Assembly (NCBI GenBank): GCA_023399155.1
Contig: JAEWQP010000010.1
Span: 268,066 to 332,065, forward strand
Reading direction: 5' to 3'
Length of the DNA: 64,000 bases
DNA from: Verrucomicrobiota bacterium
Lineage (GTDB): Bacteria > Verrucomicrobiota > Verrucomicrobiia > Opitutales > Opitutaceae
Under the pieces are notes generated by a model. It was not told the DNA's origin. It saw only the letters and a program-made list of their open reading frames with translations, and ran no database searches. The first letter of the stretch is position 1. Each line of letters begins with the position of its first letter. A program made the position numbers and the translations under genes. Shown in pieces: positions 44,569 through 53,084 of this stretch.

Positions 44569-45717
44569 ATGAACCCGATGAAAAACCTCCCGCTCCGGTG
44601 CTGGGCCGAGATCGATCTCGGAGCCCTCGAGCGCAACCTCAAGCGCATCCGGCAGGAGCTGCCCGCGCACATCAAGTACGTCGCCGTGGTGAAGGCCGAC
44701 GCCTACGGGCACGGGCTCCATCAGACCGTCGCTCGCCTCATGCACAGCGGCGCTGACTACTTTGCCGTCGCCAATGTGACGGAGGCCGCGGCTGTGCGCG
44801 AACTCGGGCCGGGCTGGCCGATTCTCATCCTGGGTTCGCTGCTGCCGGAGGAGGACAGGCAGGTCGTCGAATACGACCTGATCCCGGCGATCTCCTCGAT
44901 GGCTGAGATCGAGCGGCTGGAGTGCGTCGCGGAGAGTGCGGGGCGGACGATCCAGGTGCACGTCAAAGTCGATACGGGCATGGGGCGCGCGGGCGTGTGG
45001 CACACGGAGGCGCCGACGCTGCTGGCGCGACTGCGCCAGTCGCGCTACCTCGCGCTGGCCGGCGTGTTCACCCATTTTTCCTCCGCCGACTCCGATCCCG
45101 TGTTCACCGAGCAGCAGCGGAGGATCTTCCTGGGCGTCCTCGCGCATTGCGCGGTTTCCGATCCGTCGCGCCTGCTCATCCATGCCGACAACAGCGCGGG
45201 CCTGGAGAGTTTTTCCAGCGACAGCCCGTTCAACGCCGTGCGCGTGGGCCTGCTGCAGTTCGGCATCCTTCCCTACGAAAACTCGCTGCTCGCGCGGGTG
45301 CATCCCGAACCTGTATTCAGTTTCCACACACGAGTGGGCCTGTTGAAGTCCGTGCCGGCCGGCACCGGGATCAGCTACGGTCGCTCCCACATCGTGCCGC
45401 GCGAGACGCGCCTCGCCGTGTTGACGGCGGGCTATGGCGACGGCATCCCGCGCGCCTGCAGCAACCGCGCGCATGTGCTGATCCGCGGACGGCGCTGCCC
45501 GGTGCTCGGGCGCGTGACCATGGACCAGACGGTGGTCGACGTCTCCGGTGTGGAGCAGGTGGACGTCGGGGAGCAGGCGACCCTCGTGGGCCGCCAGGGC
45601 GACGGCCAGATCTCCGTCGCGGAGTTTTCACAGTGGGGTGATACGATTCCCTGGGAAACCCTCACGTCCGTGACCAAGCGCGTGGCCCGGATCTACCGCA
45701 CCAGCCTGGGCCTCTAG
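44569..45717 (+). CDS. alr: Alanine racemase
   Basis: 382 aa from ATG 44569. TIM-barrel PLP enzyme: CWAEIDLGALERNLKRIRQ, AVVKADAYGHGLHQTVARL with the PLP lysine, VHVKVDTGMGRAGV, GVFTHFSSADSD, and in the C-terminal domain RVGLLKSVPAGTGISYGRSH with the catalytic-tyrosine region SYG, LTAGYGDGIPRA and GRVTMDQTVVDVS. It interconverts L- and D-alanine for peptidoglycan. Probably cotranscribed with tsaB. Confidence 0.95.
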   Translation: MNPMKNLPLRCWAEIDLGALERNLKRIRQELPAHIKYVAVVKADAYGHGLHQTVARLMHSGADYFAVANVTEAAAVRELGPGWPILILGSLLPEEDRQVVEYDLIPAISSMAEIERLECVAESAGRTIQVHVKVDTGMGRAGVWHTEAPTLLARLRQSRYLALAGVFTHFSSADSDPVFTEQQRRIFLGVLAHCAVSDPSRLLIHADNSAGLESFSSDSPFNAVRVGLLQFGILPYENSLLARVHPEPVFSFHTRVGLLKSVPAGTGISYGRSHIVPRETRLAVLTAGYGDGIPRACSNRAHVLIRGRRCPVLGRVTMDQTVVDVSGVEQVDVGEQATLVGRQGDGQISVAEFSQWGDTIPWETLTSVTKRVARIYRTSLGL

Positions 45718-46134
45718 AGGCTATCCGGAAACCTGGAAACTCGTCAGAGATCTTCTTCGGATAGGACGAACGTCCTCGGTGAGCCGCGGCTCGGCCAGCC
45801 TGCCCGCCGAAGCCTTGGCGAAGGTGGGAGGCCTCGCCCTAGCCGGACCGGTTTTTCCCGGATGGCCTCCAGAACCGGTCGTGAACTTCGTTGCGCGGGG
45901 TCTCCGAGGTTGGGCGGGTTCTCCGATCCCGCCGCGCGTGCGAACCGATCGACTCGGCGCGCTTGGTCCGGCTCGCCGCGCGTGCGGGCCGACAAGACCG
46001 GTCGCGCAGCGAGCCGGACCAAGCGCCCCCTGGCTGCGCAGCCGGAATCCGGAGTTTTTGAAAGCCTCACGAACAGCGCTTAAGATCGCGCTGGTCGGAT
46101 GCGCCCCCGGCCGGTAGCGTTTCCCTTTTCTCCC
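45718..46134. repeat. Spacer with palindromic dispersed repeat (copy 2, 45912-46030)
   Basis: 417 bp before the DAHP synthase gene. 45912-46030 is homologous to 27821-27938. It opens with GGCGGG-TTCTCCGAT-CCCGCC (45913-45933) and contains a 17-bp perfect inverted repeat, GCGCTTGGTCCGGCTCG at 45959-45975 with CGAGCCGGACCAAGCGC at 46010-46026. Upstream, 45824-45846 carries GGTGGGAGGCCTCGCCCTAG, related to the ends of the spacers at 59599-59620 and 63973-64000. Confidence 0.75.
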
Positions 46135-47172
46135 ATGATCATTCCGAAGGGCACCCGTCTCACACCGGAGCAGTTGCAGGAAGTCACCTCGATCGTCGAG
46201 GAGTTCGGCTGCCGCATCCAGCCGATCATCGGTGCGACACGGAGCATCTACGCGATCCTCGGGGACGAGCGCAGCGAGACGATGCGCGGCCGCATCGAGG
46301 GCCTGCCGTATATCGCGCGGCTGGATACCATCCAGTCCCCCTTCAAACTCATGGATGTGCGCTCCGAGCTCGCGAGCCACGAGATGAAGATCGGTGGCGT
46401 GACCCTCGGGCGCAGGCTCCTTGTCATCGCGGGGCAGTGCACGATCGACCCGAAGAATCCCAACCTGTTCATCGAGACCGCCCACGCCATCCGGGAGGCG
46501 GGGGCGCAGGTGCTTCGCGGCGGCGTCTGGAAGCCCCGCACCAATCCGTATTCGTTCCAGGGGGACAACCGGTCGCTCGAGGTCCTGCTCGAGGCCGGAC
46601 GGCAGACGGGTCTGCCGGTGAACACCGAGATCATGGACGAGGGCCACCTGAAGCTCGCCCTCGATGCCGGGGTGCAGATGATCCAGGTCGGCACGCGCAA
46701 TGCCCTGAACTATTCCCTCCTGCGCCAGATCGGCGCCGCCATCGCCGGCCGCGGCACGATGGTCCTGCTCAAGCGCAGCCGCCACATGGGGCCGATCGAT
46801 GAGTTCATCTCGGCGGCGGAATACATCGTCAACTTCGGCAACCCCAACGTGCTGCTCTGCCCGCGCGGTACGATGCCCACGCTCGAGGGCTATCGCAGTC
46901 ATCCCGACGAATCCATCACGCCGCTGCTCAAGGAACGGACCTGGGCGCCCGTCGTCGTGGATCCATCGCATTCCGTCGGCAAGGCCACGTATGTCGAAGC
47001 CTGCTCGCTCGCATCGGTCGCCTACGGGGCCGACGGCTTGTGCATCGAAGCCCACGTGAATCCATCCAGGGGCATCGGGGACGATCCAAAGCAGTCGGTC
47101 ACGCCGGACGTGCTGCGGCGGATCGTGCAGCGCGCGAATGCGATCTGGGAGCTTTGCCGGGCCGCGACCTGA
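46135..47172 (+). CDS. aroF: 3-deoxy-7-phosphoheptulonate synthase, class I beta
   Basis: 345 aa from ATG 46135. Residues 1-75 are a ferredoxin-like regulatory domain (GTRLTPEQLQEVTSIVEEFG, IYAILGDERSETMRGRI) as in Thermotoga-type DAHP synthase. The barrel then follows: LVIAGQCTIDPKNPNLFIET, LRGGVWKPRTNPYSFQG, VNTEIMDEGHLKLALDAG, IQVGTRNALNYSLLRQIG, VLLKRSRHMGPIDEFISAAE, LCPRGTMPTLEGYR, PVVVDPSHSVGKATYVEACS. It condenses PEP and erythrose 4-phosphate as the first step of the shikimate pathway. The N-terminal domain implies feedback control by an aromatic product. Confidence 0.95.
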   Translation: MIIPKGTRLTPEQLQEVTSIVEEFGCRIQPIIGATRSIYAILGDERSETMRGRIEGLPYIARLDTIQSPFKLMDVRSELASHEMKIGGVTLGRRLLVIAGQCTIDPKNPNLFIETAHAIREAGAQVLRGGVWKPRTNPYSFQGDNRSLEVLLEAGRQTGLPVNTEIMDEGHLKLALDAGVQMIQVGTRNALNYSLLRQIGAAIAGRGTMVLLKRSRHMGPIDEFISAAEYIVNFGNPNVLLCPRGTMPTLEGYRSHPDESITPLLKERTWAPVVVDPSHSVGKATYVEACSLASVAYGADGLCIEAHVNPSRGIGDDPKQSVTPDVLRRIVQRANAIWELCRAAT

Positions 47173-47370
47173 AGGCGCACGTCGCTTCGCGCTGAATCCG
47201 TCAAGACACGGCTGGGACTGCGCTGCCCGACGCGCTCCGTTGGCGTCGAATGCACGGTCTCACGGTCCGTTCTTCGTCGAACGGATTGCGGTCGCGTCCG
47301 CCCGCGAATCCCGGACTTGCCAGCCGGCCCGTGCCTTCTTAGCTCGGAGGGCCCAAGACCCAGCCGAGCA

Positions 47371-47931
47371 ATGCCCATCTACGAGTACTACTGCCCGGAC
47401 AACAACCGGATCTATCAGTTCTTCGCCAAGACTCTGGCGCAGGGAGAGATCATCCCAAAGTGCCCGGACGACCCGGCTCTCAGGATGGTGAAGATGGTCT
47501 CCGGTTTCGCCATCGGTGGAGCCACGAAGAAGTCGGGGGAGGGTGCGACACCGGGTGGCGGTGACGACTCGGCGGACGCGGGCGACCCTGCCGTCGGTGC
47601 CGGCGGTGAGGCGGGTGCACCGGACGATCCGCGCATGGAAGCCGCGTTTTCCCAACTCGAGCAGGAGATGGAGTCGATCGACGAGAACGATCCGCGCGCC
47701 ATGGGCCGCATGATGCGGCGCATGTCCGAACTCACCGGCGAAAAGCTCGATGGCGAGATGGAGGAGATGGTGCGTAAACTCGAGGAAGGCGAGGACCCGG
47801 AAAAACTCGAAGAGCAGTTTGGCGACGCGTTCGGCGAGCCCGGCGCCGACGACGAGGGCATGGGAGGCATGGGCGGGTTCGGCGGCGGCCACCGCGCGCC
47901 CACGCGCGATCCGCACCTCTACGATTACTGA
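47371..47931 (+). CDS. FmdB-like protein with degenerate zinc ribbon and acidic tail
   Basis: 186 aa from ATG 47371. It begins MPIYEYYCPDNNRIYQFFA and PKCPDDPALRMVK, the placement of the FmdB regulatory zinc ribbon, but each CxxC pair has kept only its first cysteine (CPDN, CPDD). A Gly/Asp/Ala linker is followed by an acidic amphipathic helical region (FSQLEQEMESIDENDPRAMG, ELTGEKLDGEMEEMVRKLEE) and a GlyMet-rich end. Function is unknown; the acidic helices suggest protein binding. Confidence 0.75.
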   Translation: MPIYEYYCPDNNRIYQFFAKTLAQGEIIPKCPDDPALRMVKMVSGFAIGGATKKSGEGATPGGGDDSADAGDPAVGAGGEAGAPDDPRMEAAFSQLEQEMESIDENDPRAMGRMMRRMSELTGEKLDGEMEEMVRKLEEGEDPEKLEEQFGDAFGEPGADDEGMGGMGGFGGGHRAPTRDPHLYDY

Positions 47932-48302
47932 GCCGGGCGCATGCCGAAGGCGGAGGTGGAGCGCGCGACCTCGGACGCGCTTTCGCTTCGCAGGCCTCGT
48001 TTCCTGAGCGAGCCTTACCTACACGCCTTCCACGAGCTCAATTATCTCTGCGGCCGGATCGCTTGGAGATTCGGATTCAGGCATTCACCTGCACCGAGAT
48101 CAGTCAATCCGAGGTGGGTGCCGTGGTTTCACGGCAGGGCGTGCGGGTCCGGGTGGGGAGCCGGCCGTTTGCCCGGGCAAGACGTTCTCACGCTTCGTTT
48201 CCTTCGGCACCTCCTGCGCCGTGCTCGCACGGCGTTTTTCACTGACAGCCTTCCGTTGCTTTCCCTTTTGCTTTCCCGGGAAACGGCTCTTGGCTGTTTG
48301 GG
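47932..48302. other. Spacer with a 37-bp element shared with 34618-34653
   Basis: 371 bp without a credible gene. 47952-47988 (GGAGGTGGAGCGCGCGACCT continuing CGGACGCGCTTTCGCTT) resembles 34618-34653, with conserved GGAGGTGGAG and CGCGCTTTC ends that can pair as a small hairpin (GAGCGCG/CGCGCTT). The remainder shows no RNA gene or terminator I can support. Confidence 0.55.
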
Positions 48303-49151
48303 ATGAGTCAGTCCATACCGGGTCCGAAGATCTCCGATGCGATCGCGCGGCGCATGTCCGCCGGCCTCGTGGCCGTGCGGGCCGGCACGAACTACATGCA
48401 CGAGCACTTCGGCAAGGCCGAATCGATGTGGAAACACGACGGCACGCGCGTCACGGCCGTCGACCTGGCGATCTCGAAGAATGTCTTCGAGGAACTCCGC
48501 AGGAAGTTTCCCGAGGACCAGTTCTTCAGCGAGGAGACCGAGCCCGGCGGGGCGCCGGTGCCGCTGACGGCGGCATTCACGTGGATCATCGATCCCGTGG
48601 ACGGGACCAATAACTACGCTCTCGGCGTGCCGATGTGCGCGATCTCGCTCGCGCTCCTCGAGCGCGGCGTGCCGGTGTGCGGCTTTGTCTACGACCTTGG
48701 CACACGCACACTGATCCACGGTGGCCTCGGGATCGGCCTCTTTGCCGATGGCGCACCGATCGCGCGCCACCCAGCCCTGACCGGCGACACGCGGATCGTG
48801 GCGATGCACAGCCCGATCGACCCGCGTCACCTTCCGGTCGTCAACGCCGTGCTCCAGCACTACAAGCTGCGCGGCTTTGGCAGCGGCGCCCTCCACCTCA
48901 CCTACGTCGCGCTCGGACGCATTGACGCGTGCCTCGACTTCACCGTGCGCGTGTGGGACATCGCCGCTGCCTGGGCATTCTGCCAGGTCACGGGTGTCGA
49001 GGTTTGGTTCTTCGACGGGCCCCTGTTTCCGATGCGGGAGTTCGACCTGCACATGAGGCCGATCCGTTACCTCGCCGCAGATGCGGCGGCTATGGCTGAG
49101 TTGAAGGAAGCGATAGGCGGGGGGCTTGAGGCGGTAAGCGGTAAGCTGTAA
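48303..49151 (+). CDS. Inositol monophosphatase family protein
   Basis: 282 aa. The Mg-dependent sugar-phosphatase pattern is complete: KHDGTRVTAVDLAISKN, FFSEETEPGG (metal Glu), WIIDPVDGTNNYALGVPMCA (the DPxDGTxN motif) and CLDFTVRVWDIAAAWAFCQV (WDxAA). It hydrolyses inositol phosphate or a related substrate such as histidinol phosphate or 3'-phosphoadenosine 5'-phosphate; specificity is not readable. The last fourteen residues (EAIGGGLEAVSGKL) are encoded by the GATAGGC/GGTAAGC word repeat that continues past the stop codon. Confidence 0.87.
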   Translation: MSQSIPGPKISDAIARRMSAGLVAVRAGTNYMHEHFGKAESMWKHDGTRVTAVDLAISKNVFEELRRKFPEDQFFSEETEPGGAPVPLTAAFTWIIDPVDGTNNYALGVPMCAISLALLERGVPVCGFVYDLGTRTLIHGGLGIGLFADGAPIARHPALTGDTRIVAMHSPIDPRHLPVVNAVLQHYKLRGFGSGALHLTYVALGRIDACLDFTVRVWDIAAAWAFCQVTGVEVWFFDGPLFPMREFDLHMRPIRYLAADAAAMAELKEAIGGGLEAVSGKL

Positions 49152-49322
49152 GCGATAGGCTTTTGGCGAAAAAACGGTTGCCGTGGGAGTCGGTCGTAGT
49201 GGGAGTGTGAATTCAGGTTCCCCGTGCAGTCAACCGGAGGACCAGGACAACCGGTTGAGCCGGCCGCGAGCTTTCAACCTGAAGCTTTAAGCTTACCGCT
49301 TATCGCCTATCGCCTATCGCTC
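49108..49322. repeat. Inverted GATAGGC/GGTAAGC word repeats between convergent genes
   Basis: 49108-49160 carries GCGATAGGC, GGTAAGC, GGTAAGC, TGTAAGCGATAGGC. 49283-49322 carries the opposite-strand words AAGCTTACCGCTTATCGCCTATCGCCTATCGC. The right arm begins exactly at the stop codon of the creatininase gene and the left arm covers the stop codon of the phosphatase gene, so both genes end in the same repeat vocabulary in inverted orientation and could form a long hairpin. Confidence 0.8.
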
Positions 49323-50109
49323 ACTTCACCTTCTCGCTCAGCTTGGCGATCTGCTCGGCCAGGGCACGGCCTCCCGCCTCGAGCCAGGCGCGGCCCTTCT
49401 CAGCCGTCGCGGCTGTCGCATCGCCCATCACGCCCGTGCGGGAGATGTCGGCGGAGATCCATCCAAACGTCGCCGGGGCATCGACCGGCCCCACGGCGGC
49501 GGCGTCTTCAGGCTGTACCGGGAATTCGGCTACGGCCTGGTCCATGCGGACCAGGGCGGGATTGACCGCGAGCATGAGCGCCGTTTCGAACTCGCCGGCG
49601 TGGAAACCGTGCATCGCCTCGCGGGCCGGAAGCGGCGGTCTCCAGCCGAACGAGAGCATGCCGGCATTGATTCCCACGCCTGTCTGGATCTCGCGCAGCG
49701 TCGAGATGAGCACCGCGCTGTTTCCGCCATGGGTGTTGAGCACGGCCATGGTGCGGAAGCCGAGCGCCGCGAGCTGCCGGGCCGTCGCCTTGAGCACCCG
49801 ATGGAGCGTGCGGGCCGAGATCGTCACCGTGCCGGGAAACCCGCTGTGCTCGTTGCTCTTGCCATAGGTGACGGGCGGGCCGACGTACACCGCCACGGAT
49901 GGCGGCACATGGGGCAGCGCGGCGGCCAGCCAGGCTTGACCCAGGATCGAGTCAACGCCCACCGGCAGGTGCGGTCCGTGTTGCTCGATCGAGGCGGTGG
50001 GAATGATCACGACGGCCGACGATTTTCCGGGCAGCGCCTCGATCTGGGCGCGCGTCATCGACGGCAGGTAGCGTGCGCGGTAGGCGGCCGGGTGCGAGGT
50101 CGCGGTCAT
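49321..50109 (-). CDS. Creatininase-family amidohydrolase (active site intact)
   Basis: 262 aa. Family motifs with their metal ligands are all present: PTASIEQHGPHLPVGVDSIL (Glu, His, Asp), GFPGTVTISARTLHRVLKAT, VLNTHGGNSAVL (His) and FHAGEFETALMLAVNP (Glu). Members open cyclic amides such as creatinine or FAPy-type intermediates; substrate here is unknown. The ATG overlaps the stop of the upstream gene (ATGA), so it is translationally coupled to a second creatininase-like gene. Confidence 0.88.
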   Translation of the reverse strand: MTATSHPAAYRARYLPSMTRAQIEALPGKSSAVVIIPTASIEQHGPHLPVGVDSILGQAWLAAALPHVPPSVAVYVGPPVTYGKSNEHSGFPGTVTISARTLHRVLKATARQLAALGFRTMAVLNTHGGNSAVLISTLREIQTGVGINAGMLSFGWRPPLPAREAMHGFHAGEFETALMLAVNPALVRMDQAVAEFPVQPEDAAAVGPVDAPATFGWISADISRTGVMGDATAATAEKGRAWLEAGGRALAEQIAKLSEKVK

Positions 50110-50969
50110 GGCAGCGGACGGTTGGCGTCGCGGGGAGCGGACTTGCGCGGTGGCGGTTCCGCCGCAGCGCGGCCGGGCGGTCGCTGCAGGGGAATCGCGC
50201 CGTCATGGGCCAGCGGCGGGTGCGCGTCGATGGCTTCGATCAGGCCCCCGAGCCGCGAGCCTGCCTCGGCGAGCACGGTCCAGCCTTCGGTAACGGAGGT
50301 GTCGATCGATCTCGTCCACGCCAGCGGCGGCGGTTGACGATGTTCGCCGGGGCGAAAGTCGATGAGGCGGACGTCCGAGCGGGGAGCATCGCCCCCGGGA
50401 GCACGGCGCGTGAGTGCGCAGGCGGCGAGCTGCACTGCCATGCGCGTTGAAGAGCGCGTCGGATGCAGGTCCAGACCGAGCGTCTCGAGATTGATCACAA
50501 ACGTCTGCAGGCCGACGCCGGCGCGCAGGTCGCACGCACACGTTTCCATCAGTTCTTCGTTCCAGGGGCTGGTGTTGAAGAAGATCAGGCGGCGCATTCC
50601 GGCTGCGGCGACCGACTCGCCGATCTCGCGCACATGGTCGAGGGCGGTCTCGTAATCGATGCCGAAGAGCGAGTGCGGGTACGGTCCCAGCACAAAGCGC
50701 AGCGGAGGCAGGACGGTGAGTCCGTCGAGGCGGCGCGGTTCGGCCGCAAGCATCGCGCGCAGCACGCCGCAGCCGAGGATCTCCTCGAGATCCAGGGAGC
50801 GACCAAGACCCCAGTCGCCAAAGCCGAACACGGGCAGCACGACGAGGTGAGTCTTCGGCGACGCGAGCCCGGCGAACTCTGGCCAGGTCCGGCTTGACCA
50901 AAGGGCGGCTTCGGGCAGGTCGGCGAGGGACGAGGTGGGCGATTGGCGGGTCATCGCGGATGGGATCAT
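50106..50969 (-). CDS. Creatininase-like protein lacking the metal-binding residues
   Basis: 287 aa from ATG 50969; GGAAGG eight bases upstream is a good Shine-Dalgarno. The domain layout follows the creatininase neighbour (LVVLPVFGFGDWGLGRSLDL, ALDHVREIGESVAAAGMRRL, LIFFNTSPWNEELMETCACD, DLHPTRSSTRMAVQLAACAL). However, the EQHG, HGGN and HAGE motifs are replaced by GDWG, SPWN and HPTR. It is therefore probably a catalytically inactive partner, perhaps forming a hetero-oligomer with the overlapping downstream gene product. Confidence 0.75.
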   Translation of the reverse strand: MIPSAMTRQSPTSSLADLPEAALWSSRTWPEFAGLASPKTHLVVLPVFGFGDWGLGRSLDLEEILGCGVLRAMLAAEPRRLDGLTVLPPLRFVLGPYPHSLFGIDYETALDHVREIGESVAAAGMRRLIFFNTSPWNEELMETCACDLRAGVGLQTFVINLETLGLDLHPTRSSTRMAVQLAACALTRRAPGGDAPRSDVRLIDFRPGEHRQPPPLAWTRSIDTSVTEGWTVLAEAGSRLGGLIEAIDAHPPLAHDGAIPLQRPPGRAAAEPPPRKSAPRDANRPLP

Positions 50970-51201
50970 TCAGAGGACCTTCCCACAGATCGCAGAGCTT
51001 GGGGTGGAAGAGAAGCCAAAGCCATCGCGGGCCGCTCCTGGCTCCGAGGGCGCGGAACGAAGGGTGTCGCGCTTTCGCGTGTGCGGCCGGAACGCTGGCG
51101 CGGGCTCCGGCGGATGGGTCCCACGAGCCGCACGTGCATCATCGGGCGAACGGAGATCGGTGGCAGGCAGGCTCCGCCTGCGGCGCCGGAACGATTCCTG
51201 G

Positions 51202-52221
51202 TCAGCGGTCCGCCGGGGAATGGGCGCGCGCGGATGCGCTTGCCCGGCGCTGATCGCGCCAATCTTTGTAGACGCGGCTGATGCTCCCGAGCCAGCGGAC
51301 GCGCAGGCGAAAATCGACGTCGAAATCATTCTCGAAACCGTCGTCGAAGTACTTGCCCTCGACCGCAAATCCAATCTGCCAGCGCCCCGGGCTGTTGAGC
51401 GCGTACTTGCGCGGGACCTCAAAGATCACCGACGGACTGAGCAGAAAATAATCGGCGGACCCGCCATCCACGGTGTGGGCCCAGCCGGCCGAGAGGCCGT
51501 AGGTGAAGCGTCCGCGGTGGTGGAGGACGCCCGGGGCTATGCGGAAGAAGTCGTCCTGCGGTTTGCTCCTGGGAATACGGCCGTCCGCGGACGACGATGT
51601 GATCAGGTCGTAGGAAAGGTTGAGGATTCCCTCGTTCTGCTTCGTCGCGCCGATCTTGCGCGAGAACGCCATCAGCAGCGACGTGCGGTTGATACCGTGG
51701 TTCAGCTCCGCGGGGGAGGAGGGATCCGGCCACACGAACTGCAGGCTCGTGGCCGCATTGATCGCGCTCCCGGGTGTGGGCTTCCACTTGCGCTTGAACG
51801 AGAGTCGGTAGTTGGCGATCCCGACACCGGAGGATTCGTCCTCGCGCGGATTGGCAAAGTAGCCATCGACCTCAAACTCGCCTTCCGTGCGGCGATTGAA
51901 GCCGTAGGTGACACCCATCGGCACGCGCACGTGTTCGTCGTCGATCAGGTCCCAGACGCGCGGCTGAAACGAGAGTTTCCACGTCCCGCGCTCCTGCGTG
52001 TCGGGCAGCACCACGTCGAAAATTCCGCGCAGCTGTGCATCACTCCACTGCCAGATCTGCGACAGGCTGCGCCGCATCGTGCTGCCCTGGGGCTGAACGG
52101 ACTCTTCCGGCAGCTGCGTGGTCTCCTCGGTTTCCGGGGCGGGCGAGGCCACAGTCTGGCCGGCCGCGGTGGATGCGAAGAGCGTGAGGACGAGGAGGAA
52201 AGTGCACCAGAGAGCCGGCAT
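51202..52221 (-). CDS. Exported outer-membrane beta-barrel-like protein
   Basis: 339 aa with signal peptide (ALWCTFLLVLTLFASTAAGQ). The rest is a run of alternating strands ending in aromatic residues (GTWKLSFQPRVWDLID, VRVPMGVTYGFNRRTEGEFE, GVGIANYRLSFKRKWKPT, FTYGLSAGWAHTVDGGSADY, WQIGFAVEGKYFDDGFE, DVDFRLRVRWLGSISRVY), as in small outer-membrane barrels. No specific family is recognised. An Arg/Ala-rich tail follows the last strand, which is unusual for a barrel and may mean an overlong C-terminus. Confidence 0.72.
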   Translation of the reverse strand: MPALWCTFLLVLTLFASTAAGQTVASPAPETEETTQLPEESVQPQGSTMRRSLSQIWQWSDAQLRGIFDVVLPDTQERGTWKLSFQPRVWDLIDDEHVRVPMGVTYGFNRRTEGEFEVDGYFANPREDESSGVGIANYRLSFKRKWKPTPGSAINAATSLQFVWPDPSSPAELNHGINRTSLLMAFSRKIGATKQNEGILNLSYDLITSSSADGRIPRSKPQDDFFRIAPGVLHHRGRFTYGLSAGWAHTVDGGSADYFLLSPSVIFEVPRKYALNSPGRWQIGFAVEGKYFDDGFENDFDVDFRLRVRWLGSISRVYKDWRDQRRASASARAHSPADR

Positions 52222-52529
52222 GGATCGTGACAGGATGGGGCCGCTCAGGGGAGGCGGTTGCGTGGCGGGACGCGAGGGCTTTTCTCACCGGAAACGGGCA
52301 TCGTGAACTGATGCGCACTCGACCCGGAATAGGGCGCGGCAGTTCCGATCGACACTTTGAATCGTCGGCTGGGACGGCGGGGAATCGCGGACTGAGAACT
52401 CGGCATGGGCGGACGCTATTTCTGCATCGTCCGCAATCGGAGCGGGCTCCTTAAAAATGGGGTAAGAGAAATCCCGATTCTCGTGCACCCGGTTGCACTT
52501 CGCCTGTCAGAAGCCCATTCTCCATCACC
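52222..52529. other. Divergent spacer between two exported-protein genes
   Basis: 308 bp between the outer-membrane-like gene (minus) and the small exported protein (plus); it should hold both promoters. A run TTAAAAATGGGGTAAGAG near 52450-52470 is the only AT-rich part. No repeat or RNA gene is seen. Confidence 0.45.
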
Positions 52530-53066
52530 ATGGCCACGCCATTCCAGGCAGGAGGTCAGGGCACCGGTCTTGCGGAAGGCCGGTGCATGGGCGCGCGGCA
52601 TTCGCGTTTGCTGGGTGCTGTATGCATCGCCGTGCTGCTGGCGGGGATCCCCGTCACCACCGCCGTCGCGGCGGACTCGGATCGGGGTGCGGCGGGGTTG
52701 CAGCGCCGGGCATTCGATGCCGAGGAGATCGCCACACTGTGGGAACGCCGCGCCGCGCGGGACGCGCCGCACCGCCGCTACATTTTCATCGACGAAGATG
52801 AGATCGTCGAGGGCACGGTGCTGCCCGAGTACCGGATCGAAGCGAGCCGCCACGGAACGCTGCGGCAGCTCGAGCGCATGGTCCGGGGCGACGCCGCTCT
52901 CGCTGCGCGCATCGCGGACCTCGCCCCGGAGCTTGCCGCGGAGACGGAGTATCGACGCCGGCACGACGCGGCGTTCTACTCGGCCCGTCCCGGCGTCGCG
53001 CGCGATGTGCCACCGACGCCCGACCTCGTCGGGCCGCTGGTGCAGTTCATCCGCCAGCGCTTCTGA
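52530..53066 (+). CDS. Exported hypothetical protein
   Basis: 178 aa from ATG 52530 (ATG 52587 gives a shorter, more usual signal peptide: SRLLGAVCIAVLLAGIPVTT). The mature part is charged and alpha-helical (AFDAEEIATLWERRAARDAP, HRRYIFIDEDEIVEGTVLPE, TLRQLERMVRGDAALAARIA) with no recognised domain. It converges on the ABC permease gene with 18 bp between stops. Confidence 0.65.
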   Translation: MATPFQAGGQGTGLAEGRCMGARHSRLLGAVCIAVLLAGIPVTTAVAADSDRGAAGLQRRAFDAEEIATLWERRAARDAPHRRYIFIDEDEIVEGTVLPEYRIEASRHGTLRQLERMVRGDAALAARIADLAPELAAETEYRRRHDAAFYSARPGVARDVPPTPDLVGPLVQFIRQRF

Positions 53067-53084
53067 GCCCCGGGCCGGAGCCGG

